Below, in pieces: positions 49,837 through 58,513 of a DNA stretch of 64,000 nucleotides. A program made the position numbers and the translations under genes. Numbering within the stretch: position 1 is the stretch's first letter; the number at the start of each line of letters is the position of its first letter. The notes below the pieces were generated by a model that saw only the letters and a list, made by a program, of their open reading frames with translations, did no database searches and was not told the DNA's origin. This DNA comes from Streptomyces sp. LUP47B (GTDB lineage: Bacteria; Actinomycetota; Actinomycetes; Streptomycetales; Streptomycetaceae). The stretch is taken from the NCBI RefSeq assembly GCF_001746295.1, contig NZ_MJAH01000006.1:301052-365051 (forward strand), written 5' to 3'.

Positions 49837-52572
49837 ATGTCCCCCATCCCCCGCAGGTCCATCCTCAAAGCCGCCGCTGTCGCCGGTGCCGCCGCGCAGT
49901 TCAGCTGGGCGCTGGGAGCCAAGGACGCGCAGGCCGCGCCGAGAGCCGCCGAGGCCGACGACTCTCCCGTGACCCTGGACTGGCTGGAGGACGGCGGCCT
50001 CGGCGCCGCGCCCGGCTCCACCGTCGGAGTCCCCTGGCCCAAGGGCGTGTACCAGCAGGACCAGAAGTTCGCGGTCACGGACGCCGACGGCAAGGCCGTG
50101 CCGGTCCAGTCCTGGCCGATCGCCTACTGGCCCGACGGCTCGCTCAAGTGGACCGCCCACGCGGTGAGTTCGGGCAACGGGAAGCTGTCGCTGAGCGCCG
50201 GTGACGCCGCCGTACCCGACAAGAAGGTCACCGTCGACAAGAGCGGCGGCACGATCACCGTCTCCACCGGGGTCATCACCGCCAAGATCGGCAAGTCGGG
50301 CGCCACGCTCATCAAGTCGGTCACCCGCGGGTCGACGGAGATCGCCAAGAACGGGCGGCTCGTGCTGATCCGTCAGCCCGAGATCGAGGACGAGGACCAG
50401 GGCACGGTCAGGACCGAGCGCTTCGAGGGGGCCATCTCCGAGGTCACCGTCGAGCAGTCGGGCCCCGTCCGCGCGGTCGTCAAGATCGACGGCAAGCACC
50501 GCAAGGGCAACCGCAGTTGGCTGCCGTTCTCGATCCGCCTCTACTTCTACGCGGGCGCCGACTCCTTCCGCATGGTGCACACCATCACCTACGACGGCAC
50601 CCAGGAACCCGGCAAGGCGAGCGGCGACTTCATCCGCGGCCTCGGCGTCCGCTTCACCGTGCCGATGCGCGACCAGGCCTACGACCGGCACATCCGCATC
50701 GGCGGTGAGGGCGCCGGCCTGCTGCGCGAGGCCGTCAAGGGCATCACCGGGCTGCGCCGCGACCCCGGCATCGCCGTGCAGGAGGCCCAGTACGCGGGCC
50801 AGAAGCTGCCCGACCCCGCCACCTGGGACCAGCGGGTCACCACCCGGCTCCAGTACATCCCCGAGTGGGGCGACTACACCCTCTCCCAGCTCTCCGCCGA
50901 CGGCTTCACCCTGCGCAAGCGGACCAAGAAGGGACACGGCTGGGTCGGCGCCGGCGGCGGCAGGCGGGCCTCCGGGTTCGGTTACGTCGGTGGTGCGAGC
51001 GGCGGATTCTCCTTCGGGCTCAGGGACTTCTGGGAGAAGCATCCCTCCCAGCTCGACATCCGCGACGCCCAGACCGACGAGGCCGAGGTCACCCTGTGGC
51101 TCTGGTCGCCCGAGGCGCAGCCCATGGACCTGCGCTTCTACCACGACGGCATGGGCCAGGACACCTTCGCCGAGCAGCTCGAAGGCCTCAACATCACCTA
51201 CGAGGACTACGAGCCCGAGTTCGGCACGCCCTACGGCATCGCCCGTACGTCGGAACTGCTGTTCTGGGCCAACGAGTCGACGCCGTCGCCGGAGACCCTG
51301 GCCCAACAGGTCGAGGCCGTCAGGGAGTTGCCCCAGCTCGCCGCACCGCCCAAGCAGCTCATCAAGGCGAAGGTCTTCGGGCCGGGCCTGTACTCCGAGC
51401 CCGACCGGTCCACGCCCGCCAAGGCCAAGATCGAGGACCACCTCGACTTCCTCTTCACGTACTACAAGGACCAGGTGGAGCAGCGCCGTTGGTACGGCTT
51501 CTGGGACTACGGCGACATCATGCACACCTATGACACCGTCAGGCACCAGTGGCGGTACGACATCGGCGGCTACGCCTGGGACAACTCCGAGCTCTCTCCG
51601 GACCTCTGGCTGTGGCTGGCGTACATAAGGTCGGGTCGCGCGGACATCTTCCGGTTCGCCGAGGCCATGACGCGCCACACCGGTGAAGTGGACGTGTACC
51701 ACCTGGGACAGTGGGCCGGACTCGGCACCCGGCACGGTGTGCAGCACTACGCCGACAGTGCCAAGCAGCAGCGCATCGCCAACACGACGTACCGGCGCTA
51801 CTACTACTTCCTCACCGCGGACGAGCGCGTCGGCGACCTCATGCACGCCAACGTCGACTCGGACGAGACGTTCCTCGTGCTCGACCCGCTGCGCAAGGTC
51901 CGCACCGACCCCTACACGCCCGACCGGCACGCCCTGTCGGTCGGCTTCGGCACGGACTGGAGCGGGCTGGTCTCGGCCTGGCTGACCGAGTGGGAGCGCA
52001 AGGGCCCCAAGTGGGAGAAGGCCAAGGCCCGCGTGCTGTCGACGATGGAGGGCATCGCCGCCCAGCCCAACGGATTTGTGCAGGGCAGCGGGCTGTACGA
52101 CCTCGACACGGGCAAGTTCGCGGTGGCCTCGGCGCCCGTCGTCGGGGTCTCGCACCTCTCCGCCGTGTTCGGGCTCAACGAGCTGTGCGCCGAGCTCATC
52201 GACCTCGTCGACATGCCGAAGTTCAACGAGGCGTACTTCGACTACTGCCGCTACTTCAACGCGACCAAGGCCGAACAGGCGGCGCGGTACGGGTCCAACT
52301 TCGGGTCGCTGCTGCTCTTCCAGGGCCACTCGCGGCTGGACGCGTACGCGGCGGTGAAGACCGGGGACGCGAAGCTGGCCACGCGCGCGTGGGAGAAGTT
52401 CTACAACTCCGACGGGTACAAGGAGTCCGCGCCCTGGAAGACGGAGGCGTTGAGCGGGCCGGTCTCGTTGGTGGCGGGCAGTGAGGCGGCCTGGGTGTCG
52501 ACGAATGACACCGCGTTGTACGGGCTGGCCGCGATCGAGAACCTGGCGCTTCTTGGGGACAAGATGCCGTAG
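49837..52572 (+). CDS. Exported PcRGLX/YetA-family protein, probable exo-rhamnogalacturonan lyase-like enzyme
   Basis: The 911-residue protein has a Tat signal (PRRSILKAAAVAGAAA, residues 5-20). The mature part begins with the RIFT-barrel N-terminus (VTLDWLEDGGLGAAPGSTVGVPWPKGVY), a middle beta-domain and a C-terminal helical toroid (RRWYGFWDYGDIMHTYD, GYAWDNSELSPDLWLWLAY, RHTGEVDVYHLGQWAGLGTRHG), as in the YetA/PcRGLX family. That family includes a fungal exo-acting rhamnogalacturonan lyase and other sugar lyases; the present substrate is inference. It is cotranslated with the uptake genes. ATG 49837 is chosen since GGAAAGGA is six bases ahead. Confidence 0.85.
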   Translation: MSPIPRRSILKAAAVAGAAAQFSWALGAKDAQAAPRAAEADDSPVTLDWLEDGGLGAAPGSTVGVPWPKGVYQQDQKFAVTDADGKAVPVQSWPIAYWPDGSLKWTAHAVSSGNGKLSLSAGDAAVPDKKVTVDKSGGTITVSTGVITAKIGKSGATLIKSVTRGSTEIAKNGRLVLIRQPEIEDEDQGTVRTERFEGAISEVTVEQSGPVRAVVKIDGKHRKGNRSWLPFSIRLYFYAGADSFRMVHTITYDGTQEPGKASGDFIRGLGVRFTVPMRDQAYDRHIRIGGEGAGLLREAVKGITGLRRDPGIAVQEAQYAGQKLPDPATWDQRVTTRLQYIPEWGDYTLSQLSADGFTLRKRTKKGHGWVGAGGGRRASGFGYVGGASGGFSFGLRDFWEKHPSQLDIRDAQTDEAEVTLWLWSPEAQPMDLRFYHDGMGQDTFAEQLEGLNITYEDYEPEFGTPYGIARTSELLFWANESTPSPETLAQQVEAVRELPQLAAPPKQLIKAKVFGPGLYSEPDRSTPAKAKIEDHLDFLFTYYKDQVEQRRWYGFWDYGDIMHTYDTVRHQWRYDIGGYAWDNSELSPDLWLWLAYIRSGRADIFRFAEAMTRHTGEVDVYHLGQWAGLGTRHGVQHYADSAKQQRIANTTYRRYYYFLTADERVGDLMHANVDSDETFLVLDPLRKVRTDPYTPDRHALSVGFGTDWSGLVSAWLTEWERKGPKWEKAKARVLSTMEGIAAQPNGFVQGSGLYDLDTGKFAVASAPVVGVSHLSAVFGLNELCAELIDLVDMPKFNEAYFDYCRYFNATKAEQAARYGSNFGSLLLFQGHSRLDAYAAVKTGDAKLATRAWEKFYNSDGYKESAPWKTEALSGPVSLVAGSEAAWVSTNDTALYGLAAIENLALLGDKMP

Positions 52573-52586
52573 GTAGGGGCTTGTGT

Positions 52587-52639
52587 GGTGGGGAACTGCG
52601 GGGCCGTTGTGGCTGGTCGCGCAGTTCCCCGCGCCCCTG
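52587..52639 (-). repeat. Dispersed 3'-end repeat with inverted partner
   Basis: GGCTGGTCGCGCAGTTCCCC with GCGCCCCTGA is at 52609-52640. GGGGAACTGCGGGGCC at 52589-52604 faces it, allowing a hairpin between convergent lyase and membrane genes. Confidence 0.7.
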
Positions 52640-52646
52640 AGTGGGT

Positions 52647-55025
52647 TCAGTGCATGTTGGTCAAGAAGTGGCGCATCCTTTTGGCGTCCCTGAGGCGGTG
52701 TTCGTATGTCGCGCCCAGTGCGAGCAGGAGGAGGCCGGCCAGGGCCGGGGGGACCCAGCGGGGGAGGGCGTCGGTCACCTGGACGAGGTACGGGGCCAGT
52801 TCGTGCAGGGCGTCCAGGAGCAGAACCGAGCCGCCCAGCAGGAGCGGGGCCTGGAGGTGGTGGCGGGCGCCTGCCAGGGTGACCAGCAGGGCCGCCACAC
52901 CCAGCAGCAGCGGGCGCGTCCAGTGAGGGTCGCCCCAGGCCGCGAAGAGGCTCGGCACGAGAGTGGCGGCCAGGCCGGGGGCGTACGCCGTCCAGGACGA
53001 GGTCTGTGGGTCGCGGCGGTGGCGCAGGGCGCCGACCAGCAGGGCGGGGATCGTGACCGGGAGTGTGTAGGCCTCCGGGGTGTCCACGTCCCAGCCCGCG
53101 AGGCGGACCCAGGTGGCCGCGAGGAACAGGGCCGCGGACGCGTAGCCGACGGGGCGGCGGTCCGTACGGATCGCCGTGCCCGCCGTGATCACTCCGCACA
53201 CGGCCAGGACCGTGGCGAGCAGGGGCAGGTCGGTGGCCGCCGGCGCGATGGCGAGGACTCCGGCCGCCGCTCCGACCGCCTCGACCGGCACGGTGGCCTT
53301 CGAGTCGCCGAGTCGCCCGGCGAGCAGCGCCGCGGCCGCGGGGACCACCAGGACCAGTAGGGCGGTGTGCGCCGGCGACCAGTCCGCGGCGGATCCGATC
53401 GCGACGGCCAGCGCGGCCCCGTAGGCGAGAGCGGTGGGGGCGGTGAAGGGGGCGAGACGCCAGGAGGCCGCCGTGAAGAGGGCGATCAGGCCGGAGAGCA
53501 CGACGAGGGTCGCTGTCTGGGAGGCAAGGGCCAGGAAGGCGAGGCTCGCGGAAGTGACGAGTGCGAGGAGGAGGGCCGTGCGGTGCTGCCTTAGAAGGAT
53601 CGCTGATGCCAGGGCCGCGGCGGTCGCAGCGCCTTGGATCAACAGGCCCGCGGCGTAGGGAAGTTCCAGCACGGCCGGGAGGGTGAGGACGGTGGCCCAG
53701 GCCAGGCCCAGTGCCCCTGCCAGGGCTCGCGGGCGCCAGGCCGTGTCCCGTACCGCCAGGGCCAGCACGCCCGCGACGGCTGCCAGGACGAGCGGTGCCG
53801 CCTCCGCGTGCGGTGGCCAGGTCACGTCGGCGGTCACCGCGGTACGGGCGTCCGACGGGGCGCCGGTCCACGCTCGCGAGGCCCAGGCGAGCGGGCCCAG
53901 CACGACGACGCCGACGACGGGCAGGGCCCACAGCAGGGACAGCGCCTGTACGGCCCCGGAGGCCCAGGCCAGACCCCGCCGTACCGTGTCCGGCAGTCGG
54001 TCGAGCCGCAGAGCCGCCAACAGGGCGATCCCGAAGGCCAGATGGGCCGGAACGGTCCACAGCTCGGGCAACAGGGACCGTGCCGTACCGCCGAACGCGG
54101 CCACCGCGAGCAGTCCGGAGGCGCCGGCGAGCCCGAGGGCCTGCCCGTTCGCCCGCGCTGCCGTACGACCGCCCAGCCACGCGGCGGTCAGCGCGATAGC
54201 GCTCGCCAGGAGAAGGAGCGCCGCCGCACGGGCGGCGGCGCTCGGGCCGGAGGCTGTCCAGGTCAGCAAGCCGGCCGCCAGTGCGCCCCAGGCACCCACG
54301 CCGTACGCGCCGATCGCGGCGACCACGCGTACGGACCCGGGCATCGCCCGGAGCGCCACGAGCGAGTCGAACCCCGCCGTCACCAGGAGCGCGGCCGTGA
54401 GCCCGTAGGAGCCCGCGTCGGCCGCGATAGCCCAGAAGAACAACGGGAGTTGGGCAGCGACCAGGGCGGCCGGGCGGGGCAGGCGCAGGCCGGTGGCGCC
54501 AGGCAGGAGGCCGTACGCCGTCCAGAGCGCCGCCAGGAGGGCCGAGGCGACCGCCGTGTACGGCGCCCCGGGTGTCTGCGGGAAGACGGCTCCGTGCAGC
54601 GCGACCGCGTCCAGGACCGTCAGCGCAAGCCCCAGTCCTGCCACGGACTCGGCCGTCGAGCGCAGCCCGCGCTTCAGCAGCGGGAGCGGCGCCGCGAGTG
54701 CGGCCACCGTGACCGCGCCGAGCACCAGGGTCCGGCCGGCGATCCCCAGGTGACCCCAGCTGACCAGGGTGAACACCATCGCCGCGATCGTGAGCAGGAG
54801 ACCGCCGAGAACCAGGAGCACGTTCTGCACGCTCGGTGCGCTCGCCTCGGGGCGGGGGGATGCGGCGGGCCTCGGCCCGGTCGGCTGCGGGGCCGGCCAC
54901 TTCGGCTGGAGCGCCGCGACCAGCCAGGCCCGGCGGGCCAGCAACTGGGCCCGGCGAGCGTCCAGTTGCCACAGCTCGGCGTCGAGGAGGCGGAGCTCCT
55001 CGGCCGGGGGCAGGGTGTGCGTCAT
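52647..55025 (-). CDS. Large polytopic membrane protein, function unknown
   Basis: The 792-residue protein starts MTHTLPPAEELRLLDAELWQ, a coiled or amphipathic N-terminal region (about 5-45, RRAQLLARRAWLVAAL), then a Pro-rich linker and more than twenty hydrophobic segments to the end, finishing EHRLRDAKRMRHFLTNMH. Arrangement resembles SCO-type Streptomyces large membrane proteins (DUF2157-like features are not clear). No enzyme motif is seen. The ATG at 55025 is 12 codons in from the longest frame. It is divergent from the SRPBCC gene with 84 bases between the starts. Confidence 0.78.
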   Translation of the reverse strand: MTHTLPPAEELRLLDAELWQLDARRAQLLARRAWLVAALQPKWPAPQPTGPRPAASPRPEASAPSVQNVLLVLGGLLLTIAAMVFTLVSWGHLGIAGRTLVLGAVTVAALAAPLPLLKRGLRSTAESVAGLGLALTVLDAVALHGAVFPQTPGAPYTAVASALLAALWTAYGLLPGATGLRLPRPAALVAAQLPLFFWAIAADAGSYGLTAALLVTAGFDSLVALRAMPGSVRVVAAIGAYGVGAWGALAAGLLTWTASGPSAAARAAALLLLASAIALTAAWLGGRTAARANGQALGLAGASGLLAVAAFGGTARSLLPELWTVPAHLAFGIALLAALRLDRLPDTVRRGLAWASGAVQALSLLWALPVVGVVVLGPLAWASRAWTGAPSDARTAVTADVTWPPHAEAAPLVLAAVAGVLALAVRDTAWRPRALAGALGLAWATVLTLPAVLELPYAAGLLIQGAATAAALASAILLRQHRTALLLALVTSASLAFLALASQTATLVVLSGLIALFTAASWRLAPFTAPTALAYGAALAVAIGSAADWSPAHTALLVLVVPAAAALLAGRLGDSKATVPVEAVGAAAGVLAIAPAATDLPLLATVLAVCGVITAGTAIRTDRRPVGYASAALFLAATWVRLAGWDVDTPEAYTLPVTIPALLVGALRHRRDPQTSSWTAYAPGLAATLVPSLFAAWGDPHWTRPLLLGVAALLVTLAGARHHLQAPLLLGGSVLLLDALHELAPYLVQVTDALPRWVPPALAGLLLLALGATYEHRLRDAKRMRHFLTNMH

Positions 55026-55109
55026 GCCCTGAAGTGTGGGCTGGGTCACGCGACGCGACATGAGTACGCGTACTCAAAACCTACTCGGATCCGATGCCAG
55101 ACTCTGTCC

Positions 55110-55556
55110 ATGGACTGGACCCGATACCGCTTCCGCAGCCTGTGGTCCCTGCCCGCGAAGCCCGCCGTCGTCTACGACGCGCTGGAGCGCGCCGAGGAGT
55201 ATCCGCGCTGGTGGCCCCAGGTACGCGAGGTGCGACGGCTCGACGACACCAGCGGCGTGATCACGATCCGCGCCGTGCTGCCGTACGACCTGGTCTTCAC
55301 CGCGCGCGAGGTGCGGCGCGATCCGGAGGCCGGGGTGCTGGAGATCGCGATGGACGGCGATCTCGACGGCTGGGCGCGCTGGACGATCACCGCGGACGGG
55401 GACGGCAGCCTCGCTCGCTACGACCAGGTGACCGAGGTGAACAAACCGCTGCTCCGGCGCTTCGCCGTGCCCGGGCGGCCGGTCTTCCTGGCCAACCACC
55501 GGGTGATGATGCGCGCCGGGCGGCGGGGGCTCGTCGCCTACTTGGAAGCGGTTTGA
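55110..55556 (+). CDS. SRPBCC-family (polyketide cyclase/START-like) protein
   Basis: The 148-residue protein begins RYRFRSLWSLPAKPAVVYDALERAEEYPRWWPQVREVRRL, characteristic of SRPBCC domains, with WARWTITADGDGSLARYDQVTEV at the core. These small ligand-binding folds serve many roles; no polyketide cluster is nearby, so the ligand is unknown. The ATG at 55110 follows CAGACT by six bases with no ribosome-binding site. Confidence 0.8.
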   Translation: MDWTRYRFRSLWSLPAKPAVVYDALERAEEYPRWWPQVREVRRLDDTSGVITIRAVLPYDLVFTAREVRRDPEAGVLEIAMDGDLDGWARWTITADGDGSLARYDQVTEVNKPLLRRFAVPGRPVFLANHRVMMRAGRRGLVAYLEAV

Positions 55557-55595
55557 AGGAAACCCGCGGGGACCTGTATTGTTCAGTGCGTTCCC

Positions 55596-55667
55596 GGGCG
55601 ATTAGCTCAGTGGGAGAGCGCTTCGTTCACACCGAAGAGGTCACTGGTTCGAACCCAGTATCGCCCA
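55596..55667 (+). tRNA. tRNA-Val (CAC), second copy
   Basis: Identical to 45528-45599 over all 72 bases, same strand, CAC anticodon. A terminator hairpin with a T-rich tail follows. Confidence 0.95.
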
Positions 55668-55673
55668 CCGGGA

Positions 55674-55707
55674 AAAGCCGGTCCGTCTCAGACGGGCCGG
55701 CTTTCTT
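55674..55707 (+). terminator. Intrinsic terminator after tRNA-Val copy 2
   Basis: AAAGCCGGTCCGTCT pairs with AGACGGGCCGGCTTT, one G-U, then TCTT. This is among the few terminators here with a T-rich tail. Confidence 0.85.
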
Positions 55708-55716
55708 CATGCTCGC

Positions 55717-56442
55717 TCACGCCGCCGCCGGCAGATCCGGGCGCAGCGGCCACGCCGGATCCACCGACTCCTCCGACCCGCTGCGCGCGAACCACGCCTG
55801 CAGTCCCCGCGCCTGGGCCGCATGCCACACCGCCTGCAGGTTGTGCAGCTCCGGCGGTGCCAGCCGCTCCAGCCGGGCGGCGAAACGGCGCCCCAGTGCC
55901 CGTACGACATCCAACGAGGCCTGCGCGTCGGCCGCCGCGTCGTGCGCGCCGTCCAACTCGACGCCGTAGTGCGCACACAGGTCGGTGAGGGTGCGGCGGC
56001 CCTTGCGGTAGCGGTCCAGGTGCTTGTCGAGGACCCGCGGATCCAGCACCAGCAGCGGCGAGGAATCCAGCCAGCGGTTCAGCGACGAGGCGCGATGGCG
56101 GCGCAACTCCCGGTCCAGGAGCGTCAGATCGAACGGAGCGTTCATCACCACCAGCGGCCGGCCCGCCGCCGCCTGTTCGGCCAGCGCCTCGGCTATCTCG
56201 AGCATCACCGGCGCCGGCCAGCGGCCGTTGAGCTGGAGATGCTCGTCCGTTAGCCCGTGCACCGCCGTCGCCCCGGCGGGCACCGGCACACCCGGATTGA
56301 CCAGCCACCGGCTCACCCGTGGCCGGGTGCCCGCCGCGTCCTGGACGACGACGGCGGCCGACACGATCCGGTCGGTCTCGACGTCCACGCCCGTGGTCTC
56401 GGTGTCGAATGCGGCCAGGGGCCCTTCGTACCAGCACGTCAT
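55717..56442 (-). CDS. DEDDh 3'-5' exonuclease (DNA polymerase III epsilon-like)
   Basis: The 241-residue protein has the exonuclease motifs: FDTETTG (D13, E15), VMNAPFDLTLLDREL and GAHDAAADAQAS, ExoI, II and IIIe. It probably digests DNA or RNA from 3' ends in repair or turnover; the main replicative epsilon function is not assumed. It converges with the tRNA, whose terminator lies just before its stop. Confidence 0.86.
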   Translation of the reverse strand: MTCWYEGPLAAFDTETTGVDVETDRIVSAAVVVQDAAGTRPRVSRWLVNPGVPVPAGATAVHGLTDEHLQLNGRWPAPVMLEIAEALAEQAAAGRPLVVMNAPFDLTLLDRELRRHRASSLNRWLDSSPLLVLDPRVLDKHLDRYRKGRRTLTDLCAHYGVELDGAHDAAADAQASLDVVRALGRRFAARLERLAPPELHNLQAVWHAAQARGLQAWFARSGSEESVDPAWPLRPDLPAAA

Positions 56443-56633
56443 AGCTACACAACCCCTCGTTCACCCAGGGCGGCTGACGCCCCGTCTTCTGCCTGTTTGG
56501 TGATACCCGGGCTGTTTGCGCCGTACGCCGGAAGGACACAACAGGAGTACGGGTCTTTGCAGTTCAGCGGCTCGGCGCGGGATTCATGTGGCCCATGTGT
56601 GGGCATGTCACTTGGCTTGGAAGGCTGTTGGTC

Positions 56634-57200
56634 ATGGCGATAGCGCAGCCCGAGCGGGGCGGGCTGCTGCCCGAGCGCACGGGCCCTCTTCGCGGCACAC
56701 TCGCCACCACCGCCTGCATGGAGACACTGCAGGTGGGCTATCTGCACGCCGTCGCGGCGGCGGCCGGCTGCTCGTTGTCGCAACCCTTTCCGGACAACGG
56801 CATCGACTGGCACGTCAGCCACGGCTCGCCCGGACACACCGTCGACGACGAGGTCACCATCAAGGTGCAGCTCAAGTGCACCTACCAGGTCGCGCCCAAC
56901 CCACCGGGCCGCTCCTTCTCCTTCACGCTCGACAACGACCACCTGCGCAAACTCGCCCGCACCCCGGTGTCGGTCCACAAGATCCTCGTGGTGATGCTCG
57001 TGCCGAGGGCCCAGGACGACTGGCTGCGCGCCAGCCACGACCGCCTGGACCTCAGACACTGCTGCTACTGGGTCAACCTGGCCGGCCAACCGATCACGGG
57101 CCGGACCCGGACCACCGTGCGGATCCCCACCAACCGCATCTTCGACGACCGGGCGCTGTGCGAGATCATGACGCGGGTCGGTACGGGAGGCAGACCATGA
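56634..57200 (+). CDS. DUF4365-domain protein
   Basis: The 188-residue protein has the DUF4365 pattern: METLQVGYLHAVAAAAGCSLSQPFPDNGIDWHV, VTIKVQLKCT and FDDRALCEIM. The D-WHV and KVQLKCT parts match the D...(E/Q)xK core of PD-(D/E)XK nuclease-like folds, so DNA or RNA cleavage is possible. It is coupled to the next gene (ATGA) with unknown product. Start ATG 56634 (MAIAQPERGG) has AAGG upstream but is not certain. Confidence 0.75.
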   Translation: MAIAQPERGGLLPERTGPLRGTLATTACMETLQVGYLHAVAAAAGCSLSQPFPDNGIDWHVSHGSPGHTVDDEVTIKVQLKCTYQVAPNPPGRSFSFTLDNDHLRKLARTPVSVHKILVVMLVPRAQDDWLRASHDRLDLRHCCYWVNLAGQPITGRTRTTVRIPTNRIFDDRALCEIMTRVGTGGRP

Positions 57201-58411
57201 CCCACCGCCCGCTGGAGGAGCCACTGCGCGCGGTACGGCCCCACCCGGAGGCCCACTGGGACCGTTCGCCGACCCCCGAAGAGGTCGACCCGGCCGTCCT
57301 GAGCGCCCTGCTGCACCGGCACGGCTGGCAGCGGCGCGGCGGCGCCCCCGGACGGTACGGCCGCTGGACGCCACCAGGGCCGGGTGCCGGCGGGACCAGC
57401 CTGCTCGTGCCCGAGAGCCGCGCCTTCCCCGACAGCGAGGACCTCCTCGGCGAGGCCCTGGTCGCCCTCTCCCGCAGCGGCACACCGTCCGCGCGCGAGG
57501 TGCTCGTCGGCCTCGCCGTGCCCAGCGACGAGATCCGCTGGTGGCGGGACGTCCCGACCGGCCCCGCCGACGCCGCGACCTGGACCGTCGAGGAGCAACT
57601 GCGCGCCGCCGCCCGGCAGACCCTGCTGGCCGGCGCGCTCGCCACACGCGCGCGTGCCGGCTACTACGGCGCCCGCTATCGCCGTACGGCAGCCGCGTCC
57701 CTGGAGAACGTCCTGGTCGGCTCGGCCGCCGGTGGCCGCCGGCTCACCGCCTTCGTGCCCGTCGGCACCACCCGCCCCCTCGCCGTCCGCCTCCACCAGG
57801 CCCTCTACGCCACCCGCGAGGCCATCGACTACCAGCGGGCCACCGGTGGCATGGACGCCTTCGACGGCGCCGTCGAGGCGGGCGTCAGCCGTGAGCTCAC
57901 CGAGGCGCTGATCGCCCTGGTACGCGGCACGGAAGGCGCGCGGATCGCCGTCGAGTGGGCGCCCGCGGCCGGGGTCCCCGAAGGGTGCGCGGCGTCCTGT
58001 GAGGCCGTGGAGTTCTCGCCCGGCGACCTGCCCGTGCTGCGCGAGGCCGGGGCCCGCTTCCTGCGCGAGGAGCCCTCCGTCCCGGTGCGGATCACCGGCA
58101 CGGTGGTGCGGATGCGCAGGTCGGGGCCGCGCGGGGACGGGTCGGTACGGCTGCGGGTGATCGCCGGCGCCGAGATCCCGCACCTGCGGCTGACCCTGGA
58201 CGAGGAGGCGTACCGGATCGCCGGGCACGCCCACCTCGTCGGGCTGCCGGTGCGGGTGCACGGCAGGCTGGAGAGCCGCGGTGGCTTCCGCAGGCTCACC
58301 GGGGCCACTGGGGTCGTACCCGTGCAGGTCGACGAGGCCGAGCGGGATCGGCTGATGAAGTCCCTCCAGGAGAATCTCGACTTCTTCGAGGAGGCCTGCG
58401 GAGGGGACTGA
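57197..58411 (+). CDS. Protein of unknown function coupled to DUF4365 gene
   Basis: The 404-residue product shows no family I recognise. Its first 100 residues contain ALLHRHGWQRRGG and LLVPESRAFPDSEDLLGEALVAL, a middle helical part has RQTLLAGALATRARAGYYG and a C-terminal half includes EEPSVPVRITGTVVRMRRSG, VRLRVIAGAEIPHLRLTL and LPVRVHGRLESRGGFRRLTG, which could be an OB-like beta barrel. It overlaps the DUF4365 gene by four bases, so the two are probably made as partners. It might bind nucleic acid; that is inference. Confidence 0.72.
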   Translation: MTHRPLEEPLRAVRPHPEAHWDRSPTPEEVDPAVLSALLHRHGWQRRGGAPGRYGRWTPPGPGAGGTSLLVPESRAFPDSEDLLGEALVALSRSGTPSAREVLVGLAVPSDEIRWWRDVPTGPADAATWTVEEQLRAAARQTLLAGALATRARAGYYGARYRRTAAASLENVLVGSAAGGRRLTAFVPVGTTRPLAVRLHQALYATREAIDYQRATGGMDAFDGAVEAGVSRELTEALIALVRGTEGARIAVEWAPAAGVPEGCAASCEAVEFSPGDLPVLREAGARFLREEPSVPVRITGTVVRMRRSGPRGDGSVRLRVIAGAEIPHLRLTLDEEAYRIAGHAHLVGLPVRVHGRLESRGGFRRLTGATGVVPVQVDEAERDRLMKSLQENLDFFEEACGGD

Positions 58412-58513
58412 GACCGGGACTGATTTCGCGCTGGTGGGTGCCGGGTCGGTACGATCCCCTATTGCGCGCGCTCCCGGTATGGCGCCGCACCCACCTTCAG
58501 TCAGGAGAGACCG

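Noticed and set aside
49798..55077. A 1759-codon open frame on the minus strand
   Set aside because: It is opposite the lyase gene and in another frame of the large membrane protein gene; such long antisense frames arise from GC-rich codon bias. The composition is arginine, glycine and proline with no family.
58412..58513. T-box before thrS
   Set aside because: No AGGGTGG-type T-box core and no space for the specifier stem.
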